A DNA stretch of 64,000 nt from JAHFTW01 sp038046785 (GCA_038046785.1 JBBSVM010000006.1:119832-183831), one strand, 5' to 3'. Counted from the first letter of the stretch, positions 7,223 through 16,201 are shown. Numbers and translations are program-made. The notes: generated by a model from the letters alone, not told the origin.

Positions 7223-8257
7223 ATGCGCAGCGTCGCCCCGCTCTTTCTTGCCCTGCTAATCCTCCCCGCCGCGTCGGCCCACAACCCCTCCGAGGCAAAC
7301 GAACTGGAAATCCTGCTCATCGAGGATGAGGGCACGGACGCCGTCGAAGCCTACGGCGGCTACGACATCAATTCCGTCTACCTCGGATTGGCCCACGACG
7401 CCAGCGTCGGCGCCGGCGAGGCGGGCGACGGCTTCTACCTGCGCGCGGAGCTCTACGGGCTGCGCTCTGAACAGGTCGTCCCTAGCCCACCGGGCCAAGA
7501 AGAGTGGCGCATCACCTTCTTCTTCGAAGGTGGCGACGGTCCCACGAGCCGTTACCTTGCCACGACGGACGGCACCACGTTCACCACCGATTTCGATGCC
7601 TTGTTCACCGAACTGGAAGAAGAGTTTCGCGAGACCCATGTCATCCGCGCCTTCGTCTCCTTCGCCAGCACAGGTCTAGCCCCCGGCGACACCCTGCGCG
7701 GCCTGCGCCTCGAGTCCACCGTGGGTGGCGACCTGCGCGACCTCGCTCCTGGCGGCATCCCCCTGCCTTACACGGACGGCGCCGCTGCCTATCCTGCGCA
7801 AGCAGCTGGCTCCTCGCCCGGCACGGTCGAGGCCGAACCTGTCCTCGGCGCCCCGAGCCGCTACCTCAGCGTGACACGCCTCGACGTTTCCGCCGGAACC
7901 TACACCATCGCAGTGCAATCCACGTTGAAACAGTCCGGTCAACACATCCACATCGCCGCCCTTGACGGTGACGGTTGGAATCTCACGTACGCAACACCTC
8001 GCGTCCTGAACGTTCCCGCAGGCGGCGAAGCCACCTTCACGTTCCAAGCCTCCCCCAATCCTGGGGCCGCCAACCTGGCCCTCGAAATCGTCACCGATGT
8101 GGGCGGCCGGTTGCCCATCTTCATCGAGCCCGACGGGACCATCCAAGCCGCAGGATTGAGCCAAGATGCGCCAGCACTCAGTCAAGTTGCGCCCGCTGTT
8201 GGCCCCGTTCTTTTCCTCGGTCTTCTCGCCTTGGCAGTGGCGATGCGTCGCCGCTAA
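7223..8257 (+). CDS. Secreted protein with mature N-terminal His and C-terminal anchor
   Basis: 344 residues from the ATG at 7223, which begins a good signal peptide (MRSVAPLFLALLILPAASA); the frame extends upstream but only as unstructured basic sequence. The mature chain would begin HNPSEAN. The body is acidic and beta-rich, with a second His-containing part ('SGQHIHIAAL'). The end ('VGPVLFLGLLALAVAMRRR') is a hydrophobic-plus-Arg sorting-like tail. The exposed N-terminal His invites comparison with histidine-brace copper proteins. No family recognised. The end overlaps the convergent DUF63 gene by 4 bases. Confidence 0.7.
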   Translation: MRSVAPLFLALLILPAASAHNPSEANELEILLIEDEGTDAVEAYGGYDINSVYLGLAHDASVGAGEAGDGFYLRAELYGLRSEQVVPSPPGQEEWRITFFFEGGDGPTSRYLATTDGTTFTTDFDALFTELEEEFRETHVIRAFVSFASTGLAPGDTLRGLRLESTVGGDLRDLAPGGIPLPYTDGAAAYPAQAAGSSPGTVEAEPVLGAPSRYLSVTRLDVSAGTYTIAVQSTLKQSGQHIHIAALDGDGWNLTYATPRVLNVPAGGEATFTFQASPNPGAANLALEIVTDVGGRLPIFIEPDGTIQAAGLSQDAPALSQVAPAVGPVLFLGLLALAVAMRRR

Positions 8258-9267
8258 CCCAGCAGGTTGAGCGTGCTGAACAGGGCAGGTCCCACGCCGA
8301 TGTACACGACGACCAGGAAGAGCAGCAAGCGCTGGTAGGGATCGTCCAGGCGCCCGCCGAATCCCGAGAGGACGCGAGCCAGAACGAGTGCAAGAATCCA
8401 TTTGACCAGGATGTAGCCGGGCCCCGTCCATTCGATGAGGAACGCCGAGATGGCCATCTGCTCTGTCAAGCCGAAGGGCAGCAAACCGAGCGGGTTCTTG
8501 ACGGCCAGGTAACTCACCGTGCCATCCAGCAGTTGTGTTGCCGCCAAGAGCAGGGCGGGCGCCCCCGCAAAGACTGCCAGGGATGGGCGCCGGAGGATGC
8601 GGTGCGCCGTGAACTGGAAAACCAGCAGCACGCCGGCCACAAGGATGGTCAGCCCCAGCGTGCTCCACGCGCCTGGCCGCGGTTCTCCAAGCAGCCCAAA
8701 ACCCGCGACCGTGAGGGCGGCCAATCCAAGCGACGTCCAAGCGATGAACCCTGCGCGTGACGCCCAGGTCGCTGGCGTCTGGGTGCGGGGTGCGAGTAGG
8801 ACAACGGTTGCAAGCGACAGCAGAACGACGGGGAGTGCCAGCGTCCGGTAGAAGGCGACGGGCAGGCTCCAGGCTTGCTGAACTGCCAGGAAACGAAGCG
8901 CGGTCGGGATGGCCAAGCTGGCGGCGACCGCCGTCATCCAGGCGCCGTCGGGTTCTCGGCCGCGCCACAATCCGAGCGTCTTGGCGAAACTGAGGTAGCC
9001 CCACACCAGAGCGCCATCGAGGAGGAGAAGGCCAGCCGGTAGCGGCGCGACGTAGCGGAGCCCGACGAGGCTGATGAACAAGGCAACGGCGCCGCCAATC
9101 AGGCCGCTGCGGCGCGCGGCCCTCTCCTTCTTCTCGCGCTTGGCCTCGTCATCGACGGCTGGAGGCGGAGGCGCCGCCTGGAGGGCGCGAATCTCGGCCT
9201 GCAACTGCTCATCGTCGCGAAACGGATCCTCCTCGTCAGGATTAGTCGGCTCGCTTCCGGAGCGCAT
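8254..9267 (-). CDS. DUF63 family archaeal membrane protein
   Basis: 337 residues. The N-terminus is hydrophilic (about 55 residues, acidic then basic), followed by roughly eight to nine membrane helices. The stretch 'LLDGTVSYLAVKNPLGLLP' and the following 'TGPGYILVKWILALVLARVL' fit the DUF63 family of euryarchaeal membrane proteins, whose function is unknown. It is 10 bases downstream of the multicopper oxidase gene on the same strand and may share its transcript. Confidence 0.72.
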   Translation of the reverse strand: MRSGSEPTNPDEEDPFRDDEQLQAEIRALQAAPPPPAVDDEAKREKKERAARRSGLIGGAVALFISLVGLRYVAPLPAGLLLLDGALVWGYLSFAKTLGLWRGREPDGAWMTAVAASLAIPTALRFLAVQQAWSLPVAFYRTLALPVVLLSLATVVLLAPRTQTPATWASRAGFIAWTSLGLAALTVAGFGLLGEPRPGAWSTLGLTILVAGVLLVFQFTAHRILRRPSLAVFAGAPALLLAATQLLDGTVSYLAVKNPLGLLPFGLTEQMAISAFLIEWTGPGYILVKWILALVLARVLSGFGGRLDDPYQRLLLFLVVVYIGVGPALFSTLNLLG

Positions 9268-9277
9268 GGGTTCGGTC

Positions 9278-10891
9278 TCACTCGGGGTGGGCAGCGCAGT
9301 CTCCTCCAGCTTCCTTCAACTGCTCCACCGTCTCGTAGTAGTCAACCTGGACCGTCGCATCGATGCTCGTTGCGATGGCACGCCCCTTCACGGAAAGCGT
9401 GTAGTTCCCGTGCGGCAACTCGATGCCCGCCTCGGGGAACTCCTTCGACCACGACACGAAAGCTTGCGCGCCCAGCGTCTCCGTCGCGAGCGCCGCGCCA
9501 TCGGCGTCACGCAGCGTTACCACCAGGCTATTGCCCGCCTGCAACGCCATCATGTCCGCCTGGGCGGCCAAGCTGAACCGCAGCGTCCGAACCGCACAGC
9601 CATCCACAGGGAACGTGAAGACGGCCTCCGGCTCCATCACAGTCGGAGTGCTGGAGAGTTCCGCGTGGAACTCCTGCAGCAAGTCCGCCGGCAACTCCAC
9701 AGGCGCCACATAGCCACAACCCGCAGGCAGTTCCGCTTTGTAGGCGCCATACTCGGACTCAAAGCCCGTGTAGACGAGCGGCGCCTCCATGCCGCCCGGG
9801 CTTGCGCCACAGTTCGTCTCATGGTTGTTGACGTGCGTGTGCAGAATCCAGGAACCAGGGTTGTTGGCCTGGAACACCACATCGTAGCGCTCGGCGGGAC
9901 CGATGGTCAAGACGTCCACGTAGAACGGGGCCACAAGGGGTGAGCCGTCCCGGTGCGTGACAAACATGTCATGTCCGTGTGGGTGGATGGTCTCCACTGT
10001 GGTTCCCGCGTTCAGGATGCGCAGCCGAATCGTCTCCCCTTCCGCCATCTTCAACGCCGTCAATGGATCTTCATCCGTGAGCGGCGCACTCTTGCCGTTG
10101 ATCATGAAAACGTCCGGCGTCACATCGACAGCTGGATTCTGGCACCCTTGTTCTCCTGTGACGCCGCAGCCGCCGCCCGCCCGGTGCTGGGCGTGGGGGT
10201 CTACTTCTGTGCCAGCTGTGGCGGGAATTGCCTCGATGAGGCTGCGCTTTGCGGTTCCTAAGACGTGCAGGTAGTCGCGATCCACGCCCTCCGGTTCAGC
10301 GGACTTGTCCTGTGGCTCGACGATGAAGCCCCCGTAGAGGCCTTGCATGACGTGGAATTGGGTGTCGACATGGCAGTGATACCACAGCGTTCCGGCCTTC
10401 TTGGCGATGAACTCGTAACGGTAGGTGTCGCCGGGCTTCACCGAGTCCTGGTTGACTCCAGGTGTACCATCGGACTTGTAGGGGACGAGTTGTCCGTGCC
10501 AGTGAATGGTGTGGGGGTGGACGTGCCTGTTCTCGAAATCGACGATGACGCGGTCGCCCTGGTTCACACGGAGGGTCGGGCCCGGCACGCTGCACTTTCC
10601 TTTCGATTCCTCCGGGACGTTGCCGGACTGCTCGCGGTACTCGATGGCAGCCAGAGAATATGCGTCGGTGGCATCAGCAGGCTCTGCGCAGAAGGCCCAT
10701 AAATTCGCCTTCAGGCCGGGATAAATGTCGGCCTCCTCCAAGTCCACCACCCACATGCGCAGGTGCACGGTCTTGCCGGTCTCCGTGAAACGGGTTCCAG
10801 GTTCAAGGGGCTCAAGATTGCTTGAGTTGGACCCGGCGCAGCCCGCAAGCGTAGCGGCGACCAGAACGAGAGAAACATAGAGCGCTTTCAT
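9278..10891 (-). CDS. Multicopper oxidase lipoprotein, type-1 copper site in domain 1
   Basis: 537 residues from the ATG at 10891, preceded by a GGAGG ribosome site. A lipobox (LAGC) anchors it outside the cell. Copper motifs in order: 'HTIHWHG' and 'LWYHCHVDTQFHVMQG' in domain 1, 'HPHGHD' and 'HTHVNNH' in domain 2. The second motif supplies Cys, His and Met for a type-1 site in domain 1. The last motif has Thr where three-domain laccases have Cys, so no type-1 site is expected there. This fits two-domain (NirK-like order) oxidases, here with an extra C-terminal beta domain (about 430-520). Likely oxidises Cu(I) or small reductants with O2; substrate not determined. Confidence 0.9.
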   Translation of the reverse strand: MKALYVSLVLVAATLAGCAGSNSSNLEPLEPGTRFTETGKTVHLRMWVVDLEEADIYPGLKANLWAFCAEPADATDAYSLAAIEYREQSGNVPEESKGKCSVPGPTLRVNQGDRVIVDFENRHVHPHTIHWHGQLVPYKSDGTPGVNQDSVKPGDTYRYEFIAKKAGTLWYHCHVDTQFHVMQGLYGGFIVEPQDKSAEPEGVDRDYLHVLGTAKRSLIEAIPATAGTEVDPHAQHRAGGGCGVTGEQGCQNPAVDVTPDVFMINGKSAPLTDEDPLTALKMAEGETIRLRILNAGTTVETIHPHGHDMFVTHRDGSPLVAPFYVDVLTIGPAERYDVVFQANNPGSWILHTHVNNHETNCGASPGGMEAPLVYTGFESEYGAYKAELPAGCGYVAPVELPADLLQEFHAELSSTPTVMEPEAVFTFPVDGCAVRTLRFSLAAQADMMALQAGNSLVVTLRDADGAALATETLGAQAFVSWSKEFPEAGIELPHGNYTLSVKGRAIATSIDATVQVDYYETVEQLKEAGGDCAAHPE

Positions 10892-11080
10892 GGGAGGCCT
10901 CCAAGAGGACATGTGCGGACTTCCGCCAGGTGGATTAAGGGTTATTTGACGACCTTGGAGAAACGACAGAGAAAAAGGGGCACTCCCGAACCAAATCGAG
11001 TGCCAGACCGCTGCCCGTTTGTTTGACAGACTCCGCCAGTTGTCTCAACCATTATCATCGGGGTTGCTCTGCGATGTGCC

Positions 11081-11731
11081 ATGCGCCGACTCCTGTCCGT
11101 CCTGGCTCTGATGTTCCTCCTGCCCGCAGCACTTGCGCAAGCCCCCGCGACCCCCCTGGACGCGGCCGCCAACCTCGCAGCCTCAACGGACGCCTCCCCC
11201 GGCCTTGTCATCGAGCGCGGCTCCGAACAGACCGTCAACGTCAACGTGGAACTCAGCTACCGCAACCTCATCTGCAACCAAGCCGCCACGGTCGATGTCG
11301 CCCTCTCCCTGGAAGACGCAGGCCTCCCGGGCGTCACGGGCATCGCCCCCGCCTCCATCGCCGTCACCATCCCCGCCTCGGCCCCCGCCTCTCTCAACAC
11401 CGGCACCGGGACCGCCACCGGAACCTTCCGCATGACCGTCGCCAAGTCCTCCCTGCCCGACCACGACCACTCGTTCACCCTCACGGCGACCACTCCGACG
11501 GCCATCCCCGCCGGCTGCCAGAGCATCTCCCCCAATGCGCCCGCCGCCGTCAGCAAGGACGTCACGATTGAGATCAAGACCGGCCCCAAGGATGCAACGC
11601 CTGGCTCCGCTGCGGGCGGACCCGCTGGAACCGGCTCCGCCGCATCCACCAGCGCCTCCAAGGGAGCCTCCGGGTTCCCCGTCGTCGTCCTGGTCGGCGC
11701 CTTGGTCTTGGCATCCTTGCGGCGCAGGTGA
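11081..11731 (+). CDS. Secreted protein with C-terminal sorting-like tail
   Basis: 216 residues: signal peptide (1-19, ending ALA), a beta-rich Ala/Thr/Ser domain with two Cys (in 'LICNQAA' and 'AGCQSIS') that could form a disulphide, a Gly/Ser/Ala linker, and a terminal 'SGFPVVVLVGALVLASLRRR'. That pattern (Pro-containing motif, hydrophobic helix, Arg cluster) resembles archaeal CTERM signals. A TATA-like CATTATCA sits about 27 bases before the ATG. Divergent from the oxidase gene; followed after 3 bases by a small membrane protein. Function unknown. Confidence 0.7.
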   Translation: MRRLLSVLALMFLLPAALAQAPATPLDAAANLAASTDASPGLVIERGSEQTVNVNVELSYRNLICNQAATVDVALSLEDAGLPGVTGIAPASIAVTIPASAPASLNTGTGTATGTFRMTVAKSSLPDHDHSFTLTATTPTAIPAGCQSISPNAPAAVSKDVTIEIKTGPKDATPGSAAGGPAGTGSAASTSASKGASGFPVVVLVGALVLASLRRR

Positions 11732-11734
11732 GTC

Positions 11735-12064
11735 ATGCAGGGGACGTGGGCGAGCACTCTTCGCCTGCGTCTCCTGCCCATCTGGGCCACCCTCCTCATT
11801 CTCGCCGGCATGGCGTTGCTCGTCGCTGGATTCCGCGCCGAGGACCCCTGCTGCCACGAGCAAACGCCGGGCCTCGTCGTCGCCGGCCTTGGGGCATTCC
11901 CCCTCACCGCGTACCTTGTCCGCCTCCGACGCTTCCACCGCCTCCTTTCCACCGCGCATCGCCACAATTTCCGCACCATCCACAAGCAATTGGGGGAACT
12001 GGCAAGCCGATTGGGGCCGCGTGAGCGGAGTCTATTCGAGGAAACGGCGCGGCGATTTGCGTAA
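11735..12064 (+). CDS. Small two-TM membrane protein
   Basis: 109 residues with two membrane helices (about 15-33 and 46-62). The loop between them holds 'EDPCCHEQTPG', a CC-H cluster that might bind metal, and the C-terminal cytosolic part is basic and His-containing ('FHRLLSTAHRHNFRTIHKQL'). It begins 3 bases after the secreted protein gene and is almost certainly co-transcribed. No family recognised. Confidence 0.65.
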   Translation: MQGTWASTLRLRLLPIWATLLILAGMALLVAGFRAEDPCCHEQTPGLVVAGLGAFPLTAYLVRLRRFHRLLSTAHRHNFRTIHKQLGELASRLGPRERSLFEETARRFA

Positions 12065-12131
12065 GACGCCCAGCGCAAGGACTGACTGCCCTATCCTTGC
12101 TGCCGACCCAGAAAGCCAATCGAATGCGAGA

Positions 12132-12186
12132 GGCACCGGCACGCTGCGCCCGAAGCGAGAATGATCCCGCAGTCGCCTCCGGTGCC
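12132..12186. other. Inverted repeat between convergent genes
   Basis: GGCACCGG (12132-12139) and CCGGTGCC (12179-12186) are perfect 8-bp inverted arms about 40 bases apart, in the 235-base convergent gap between 12064 and 12300. Could help stop transcription; otherwise I see no gene there. Confidence 0.35.
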
Positions 12187-12299
12187 CCTTCTTCGCATCC
12201 GTGCTTTCCGGCGTTCTCGAAGAACCGACAGCACTGCCGCCAGCGCACCCCCGCCCATTCGATGCGGTTGAAACGTTGGCACCGGAGACTCGTCAGAAT

Positions 12300-13511
12300 T
12301 CACTCATTGCCGGGCCGTCTGAACATGGGCTTCCGAACATTGGACGGACTGCTGGTCCCTGACCTATCCAGAGGAATCGACAACGTCTCGCCAACGTGTT
12401 GCGGCCACCCCGTGCGGGTGCTTTCGCTCGTCTCAACCAGCTCCTCGTCTCGTTTCCGCAGCTTTCGCAGCCGGCTCCATGCGGCGGCGGGTCCTACCCG
12501 GCGCCACGAGAGCGGCAGGCCAAGGGCGAAATAGGCGCCCAACAGGGCGGCAGCAACGAAAAACAGCAAAGCGGCCGAAACGTACGCGCCCTGGACTTTG
12601 ACCGTGAATGTTACCACCGTCGTGTCCTGATTCAGGGTTCCAGTGGCCGTTCCATCGTACGTCGTCGTGATGGTCGCCTTGAAAGTCGAGATGGAATTCG
12701 TGTATCCCCAAGCGATCGGCGTCGTCGCTTCAAGCGAAGCCGTCGCGTCGCTTTGCGGGTCGAGGCGAAGGTCAGGGCCACTGCTGAGTGCCGCAAACGT
12801 CCCTTGCGTGGATTCCAGCCGTACCGAGACACGCGCGGGACCGTTTCCGAGGTTGCTCACGGTGATGGGGAAGACCACTTTCTGGTCGGGGCCAACCGTT
12901 GCGAACGAGCTGGATGCGACAACGGCGGTGCGGGGAGAGAAATCGTTCTTGAGGCGATACGTCGCAGTCACTGGACGCGAGTCACCCAGGCTGCATTGTG
13001 TGCCTGCGGAACTGGACTGGCTGCGGGCCTGCATTGTCACGTCGTACAAGCCGTCCGCGAACGCGGGTGCATCCCGTCCGACACTAATCTCCAAGTCGGT
13101 CGCAACGGGGAACGTTTTCCGGGACGTTTGTGAACCGCTGCTGGACGCGCCATCCACCAGGATGGTTTTGGTTGGGGGGACCATCGTGGCGGTCGCATAG
13201 CTCGGACCTCGAACCGTGAACTCCACGAGAACCGGAATGGGGCACGAGGACGATTGCCCGAACACGTTGGCGTCGAGGTTGGCTTCAACGCGGACCTTGG
13301 CAACGCCCGTCTGTGGAAGGATTCGATTGCCGGACAGGGAGGCGTCGGCGACGAACCGGTCCAAGCTCAAGCTGAGGCGCTCTGTAGTCTGCGAGGATTG
13401 GGCCGAGGCGGAGGGAACGAGTGCAGTCCCAGCAAGAAGGACCAGCAAGACCGAAGTCAGAACGAGGCCGCGGCGGGAAACCGGCGAGGATTGTAGGCGC
13501 GTGGTGGCCAT
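12300..13511 (-). CDS. Secreted surface protein with CARDB/NEW3-like domain and C-terminal TM
   Basis: 403 residues from the ATG at 13511. An upstream extension exists but is basic, and a TATA-like CATAGG lies about 27 bases before this ATG. Signal peptide, then two beta-sandwich regions; 'VVFPITVSNLGNGPARVSVRL' style strands are typical of CARDB/NEW3 extracellular domains. One membrane helix ('SAALLFFVAAALLGAYFALGL') is followed by a basic, disordered cytosolic tail of about 80 residues. Likely a cell-surface structural or adhesion protein; no specific role evident. Confidence 0.7.
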   Translation of the reverse strand: MATTRLQSSPVSRRGLVLTSVLLVLLAGTALVPSASAQSSQTTERLSLSLDRFVADASLSGNRILPQTGVAKVRVEANLDANVFGQSSSCPIPVLVEFTVRGPSYATATMVPPTKTILVDGASSSGSQTSRKTFPVATDLEISVGRDAPAFADGLYDVTMQARSQSSSAGTQCSLGDSRPVTATYRLKNDFSPRTAVVASSSFATVGPDQKVVFPITVSNLGNGPARVSVRLESTQGTFAALSSGPDLRLDPQSDATASLEATTPIAWGYTNSISTFKATITTTYDGTATGTLNQDTTVVTFTVKVQGAYVSAALLFFVAAALLGAYFALGLPLSWRRVGPAAAWSRLRKLRKRDEELVETSESTRTGWPQHVGETLSIPLDRSGTSSPSNVRKPMFRRPGNE

Positions 13512-13634
13512 GCGGAAGGACTGCGCGCGGCCTATGAATGGCCGATGTTGCGTGAGACGCCAGATGGATGTTGTCAAAACGAATATTGTCAAAGACGTGA
13601 TGCACACAGACCCCACGCACTCTGCAAAACGACG

Positions 13635-14105
13635 CTACGTTTCACGCCTCGAAGCAACCTTTTTGGCGACGGATTCGCGCCGGTACCATGGATCGTATTC
13701 ACGGAGTCGGCGCTGCTGGACCCGCTCCTGCAACCGCTTCCAGAGCGCGCCTCCCATGATGGGCTGAATGGACCATCCTGGGTGCAGCGAGTCGAGCAGG
13801 CGCCGCGTCGAAGCGGGGTCGGTGAGGCAGAGGCGGACGCCTTCGTCGGTCTTGCGGTTGAGAAGTGCCTCGCACCGTTCGAGCGCTTTCGTGTGGTAGC
13901 TGGCACCGCCCCAGGACATGCCGGTTGATTCCATCAGTCCGCGCCGCGAAAGGGGGCCTCGTTCCAGCAGGGCCAGGACGATCAGCATCGTGCCCGGCTT
14001 GCCCAGCAACAAACGGAACCGGTCCTCGAAAATGACAGCGGCCCCGACCCGGTGTTTCACAGTAGGAATCAGGGTGGCCACCGGGCGGTCAATGTTCATG
14101 GGCAT
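13635..14105 (-). CDS. Winged-helix transcriptional regulator
   Basis: About 156 residues from an ATG at 14105, overlapping the end of the upstream membrane-protein gene by 17 bases. A helix-turn-helix is suggested by 'MLIVLALLERGPLSRRGLME' followed by 'SWGGASYHTKALERCEALL', a winged-helix pattern of the ArsR/PadR kind. The C-terminal half is basic (ends near 'RRLREYDPWYRRESV'). It is the last gene of a three-gene unit with a secreted protein and the His-tailed membrane protein and may regulate that unit. Subfamily uncertain. Confidence 0.6.
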   Translation of the reverse strand: MPMNIDRPVATLIPTVKHRVGAAVIFEDRFRLLLGKPGTMLIVLALLERGPLSRRGLMESTGMSWGGASYHTKALERCEALLNRKTDEGVRLCLTDPASTRRLLDSLHPGWSIQPIMGGALWKRLQERVQQRRLREYDPWYRRESVAKKVASRRET

Positions 14106-14745
14106 GGCCGTCGGAGGTCGGCGGCATGCTCTCCGTTTCCGGCATGGACCCGTGTGCATGGCCCACGTCGGGCTCTCCGAGCCAGGGGACCGTCGCCTCG
14201 GCCGCCATGGCAGACGCATAGCCGCCAACTCCGAGAAGTACGCCCGTAAGGACGAGCACGATGGCTGCCCGTCTCACCGTGGGAGATGGAGCGCTGGAGC
14301 GCCCCAAGCGAGCGGCAACCAGGATGACTGCCGCCAGCACCTCAAGGGACATGGTGGCGACGCCGAGCGTGTCCATCGCCTCGGGGCCACCGCTCCAGGG
14401 CGAGCGGAAGATGCGCGTGATGAACCAGAGAACGGCTGGTGCGATGGCCAGGGCGGCCAATCCAAGAGCAGCGGCGCGGGCGCTGGGGCGAAGCAGGAAG
14501 CGGGCGCCCCAGATGACCTGAAGGGCGCCGATGGCGAGGAAGAAGAGACCCGCGCCTCGTGCTTCCGCCAAATGGTCCTGTAGGACTGTGAGGTGGAGGA
14601 TGCCCGCCACCACGACGAGGCCAGCAACGGCGGTGCTCCAAGCTGGAATTTCTCGCACAACGTGCCCATGGACGTCCTGCGGTGCGGTCGTCTCCAGCCA
14701 TGAGCGCAAGCGAGTTGGCTTTACAACAGAGGAGTTCGAGTCCAT
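14089..14745 (-). CDS. Polytopic membrane protein with His-rich tail (paralogue of 2766-3578)
   Basis: 218 residues with about six membrane segments. It shares 'GILHLTVLQDHLAEARG' and 'RIFRSPWSGGPEAMD' with the protein at 2766-3578, in the same order and spacing, and also ends in a His-rich tail ('VGHAHGSMPETESM' and a final HAHEH). The tail could bind metal at one membrane face. It starts 10 bases after the secreted protein gene at 14755, so the two are co-transcribed. Family function unknown; recurrence beside copper proteins suggests metal handling. Confidence 0.72.
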   Translation of the reverse strand: MDSNSSVVKPTRLRSWLETTAPQDVHGHVVREIPAWSTAVAGLVVVAGILHLTVLQDHLAEARGAGLFFLAIGALQVIWGARFLLRPSARAAALGLAALAIAPAVLWFITRIFRSPWSGGPEAMDTLGVATMSLEVLAAVILVAARLGRSSAPSPTVRRAAIVLVLTGVLLGVGGYASAMAAEATVPWLGEPDVGHAHGSMPETESMPPTSDGHAHEH

Positions 14746-14754
14746 GCGGTCACC

Positions 14755-15681
14755 TCAAGCGATGCGCCGGCGCAGCAGGAGAGCGACACCGACCGCGCCC
14801 ACGACCAACAGAAGACCTGGGGCCGGAGCGCCCTTGCTGGATTCTGTGGCACCCGCCCCATCGACCTGCGAGATTTGGTCGGGCGCCGCGTTCACGAACG
14901 TCCAGGTAAGGACGCGCTCCAACTCGTTGCCGCAGTCGGGCCCGTCCAGGCAGTGGCTGTAGTTCCGGAACGAGACCGTCACTTTGTCCCAAGCGCCCGT
15001 GGGGGGCGTGAAGACGACGTTGCGCTCCTCGACGATGAGACCAATCTGCCCCGGCGGAACATCGAAGATTTTCGCCTTTAGGCCGTTCACCAAGGCGTCC
15101 GGGTTGCTCACCGTTTTGTCTTCGAACATCACCATGGTGCGCGCGTTGGCCAGCACCTCGATGCGAAGCGGGACGGTAAGCGGCTTGGAGCTCTGCACTT
15201 GGAAGGTCTGGTCGCCTTCGGGCGTCAGGCGGTGTCCGGGAAGGTAGGCGACGTGGAATGCAGGCAACACCGCGGAAGCCTCCACGGTGTCCCCCAGAAG
15301 GGAGGTGTAGGTGGCCTTCGCAGTGAGTTCGGCAGGGAGGAGGCCGGGCGCGCCAGCAATCGGCTCAAGCCCACCCGTCAACGCAAGCTCAGCAACGCCG
15401 GTCGGGTCCGCCAAGCAATCCTCTGGAGCAAGCTCCCCTCCAGCCGCAGTGGCGGAGAGCCACTCCGGGACCCCTTCCAATGCGAGTGCGACGTCGCCCC
15501 CACCGGACGTCAGCACCGTCTGGCAGTCGAGGGTGAACAAGAAATCGATCGGCGTGACACCCGACGCAGGAATCTCCTCAAGCGCAAACGAGGTGGTCAA
15601 CAGGGCCTCCGATGTCGGCGCCTGCGCAAACGCGGCAGGAAGCAGGAGGAGGGCGGCAAGCAGCGGCAACGTGCGGCGCAT
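14755..15681 (-). CDS. Secreted protein with CTERM-like C-terminal signal
   Basis: 308 residues from the ATG at 15681, where a clean signal peptide begins (MRRTLPLLAALLLLPAAFA). The body is beta-rich, with Cys pairs in 'LDCQTVL'/'PEDCLAD' and 'YSHCLDGPDCGNE' that could form disulphides. The end is 'APAPGLLLVVGAVGVALLLR' plus a basic tail, the clearest CTERM-like signal in the window. First gene of a unit with the His-tailed membrane protein and the winged-helix regulator. No family recognised. Confidence 0.7.
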   Translation of the reverse strand: MRRTLPLLAALLLLPAAFAQAPTSEALLTTSFALEEIPASGVTPIDFLFTLDCQTVLTSGGGDVALALEGVPEWLSATAAGGELAPEDCLADPTGVAELALTGGLEPIAGAPGLLPAELTAKATYTSLLGDTVEASAVLPAFHVAYLPGHRLTPEGDQTFQVQSSKPLTVPLRIEVLANARTMVMFEDKTVSNPDALVNGLKAKIFDVPPGQIGLIVEERNVVFTPPTGAWDKVTVSFRNYSHCLDGPDCGNELERVLTWTFVNAAPDQISQVDGAGATESSKGAPAPGLLLVVGAVGVALLLRRRIA

Positions 15682-15817
15682 GAACCCAACCAGTCTTGCC
15701 GGAAAGAACACCCTTGCGTTTGTCACGGCCAACGCCAATCTTGTCCAAGCTGCGCGACTCCCGTCCAAAACCTACCCGCAAACCAAGCGGTAAGCAGGTA
15801 TCCCCGCTGCCCGGGTC

Positions 15818-16201
15818 ATGCGCCGGCTTCTTGCTCTGTTGCTCATCACCGCCACCCTTGCTGGTTGCGCCTCCTCTAGCGGCCCTGCGGACGGCTACCT
15901 GACGCCCAAGCAGGATGCCCAAGGCCGCTACGTCATCGACTTGACCGCCGACAACAAGGTCGCCCCCGTGAAAGCCCAGGTTCCAGTTGGCGCCACCGTG
16001 GTCTGGACAGTCGGCTCCGGCGGCATCCACGATGTCACCAGCGACCCCGACTCCGCTGAAGCGTTCAGCAGCGACGCCCAATACCCAGGCAAGATGAAGG
16101 GAGGCAACCAGTACGAACACACCTTCACGAAACCGGGCACCTCCACCTACCGGTGCGTCCTGCACGGCGAGATGATGAAGGCGAGCTTGCGCGTCGTGTA
16201 A
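15818..16201 (+). CDS. Halocyanin/plastocyanin-like copper lipoprotein
   Basis: 127 residues. A lipobox ('TATLAGCASS') predicts a lipid-anchored protein outside the membrane. A single cupredoxin domain has the type-1 copper ligands: His in 'GGIHDVTS', then Cys, His and Met in 'YRCVLHGEMMKAS'. The 'VGATVVWTV' strand before the first His is also typical. Expected role: membrane-tethered one-electron carrier or Cu binder. It is convergent with the winged-helix regulator at 16202, one base apart. Confidence 0.9.
   Translation: MRRLLALLLITATLAGCASSSGPADGYLTPKQDAQGRYVIDLTADNKVAPVKAQVPVGATVVWTVGSGGIHDVTSDPDSAEAFSSDAQYPGKMKGGNQYEHTFTKPGTSTYRCVLHGEMMKASLRVV

Noticed and set aside
7676..9004. Long minus-strand frame over 7.7-9.0 kb
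   Set aside because: It overlaps two better supported genes (7223-8257 and 8254-9267) and its translation is Arg/Pro-rich with no domain features.
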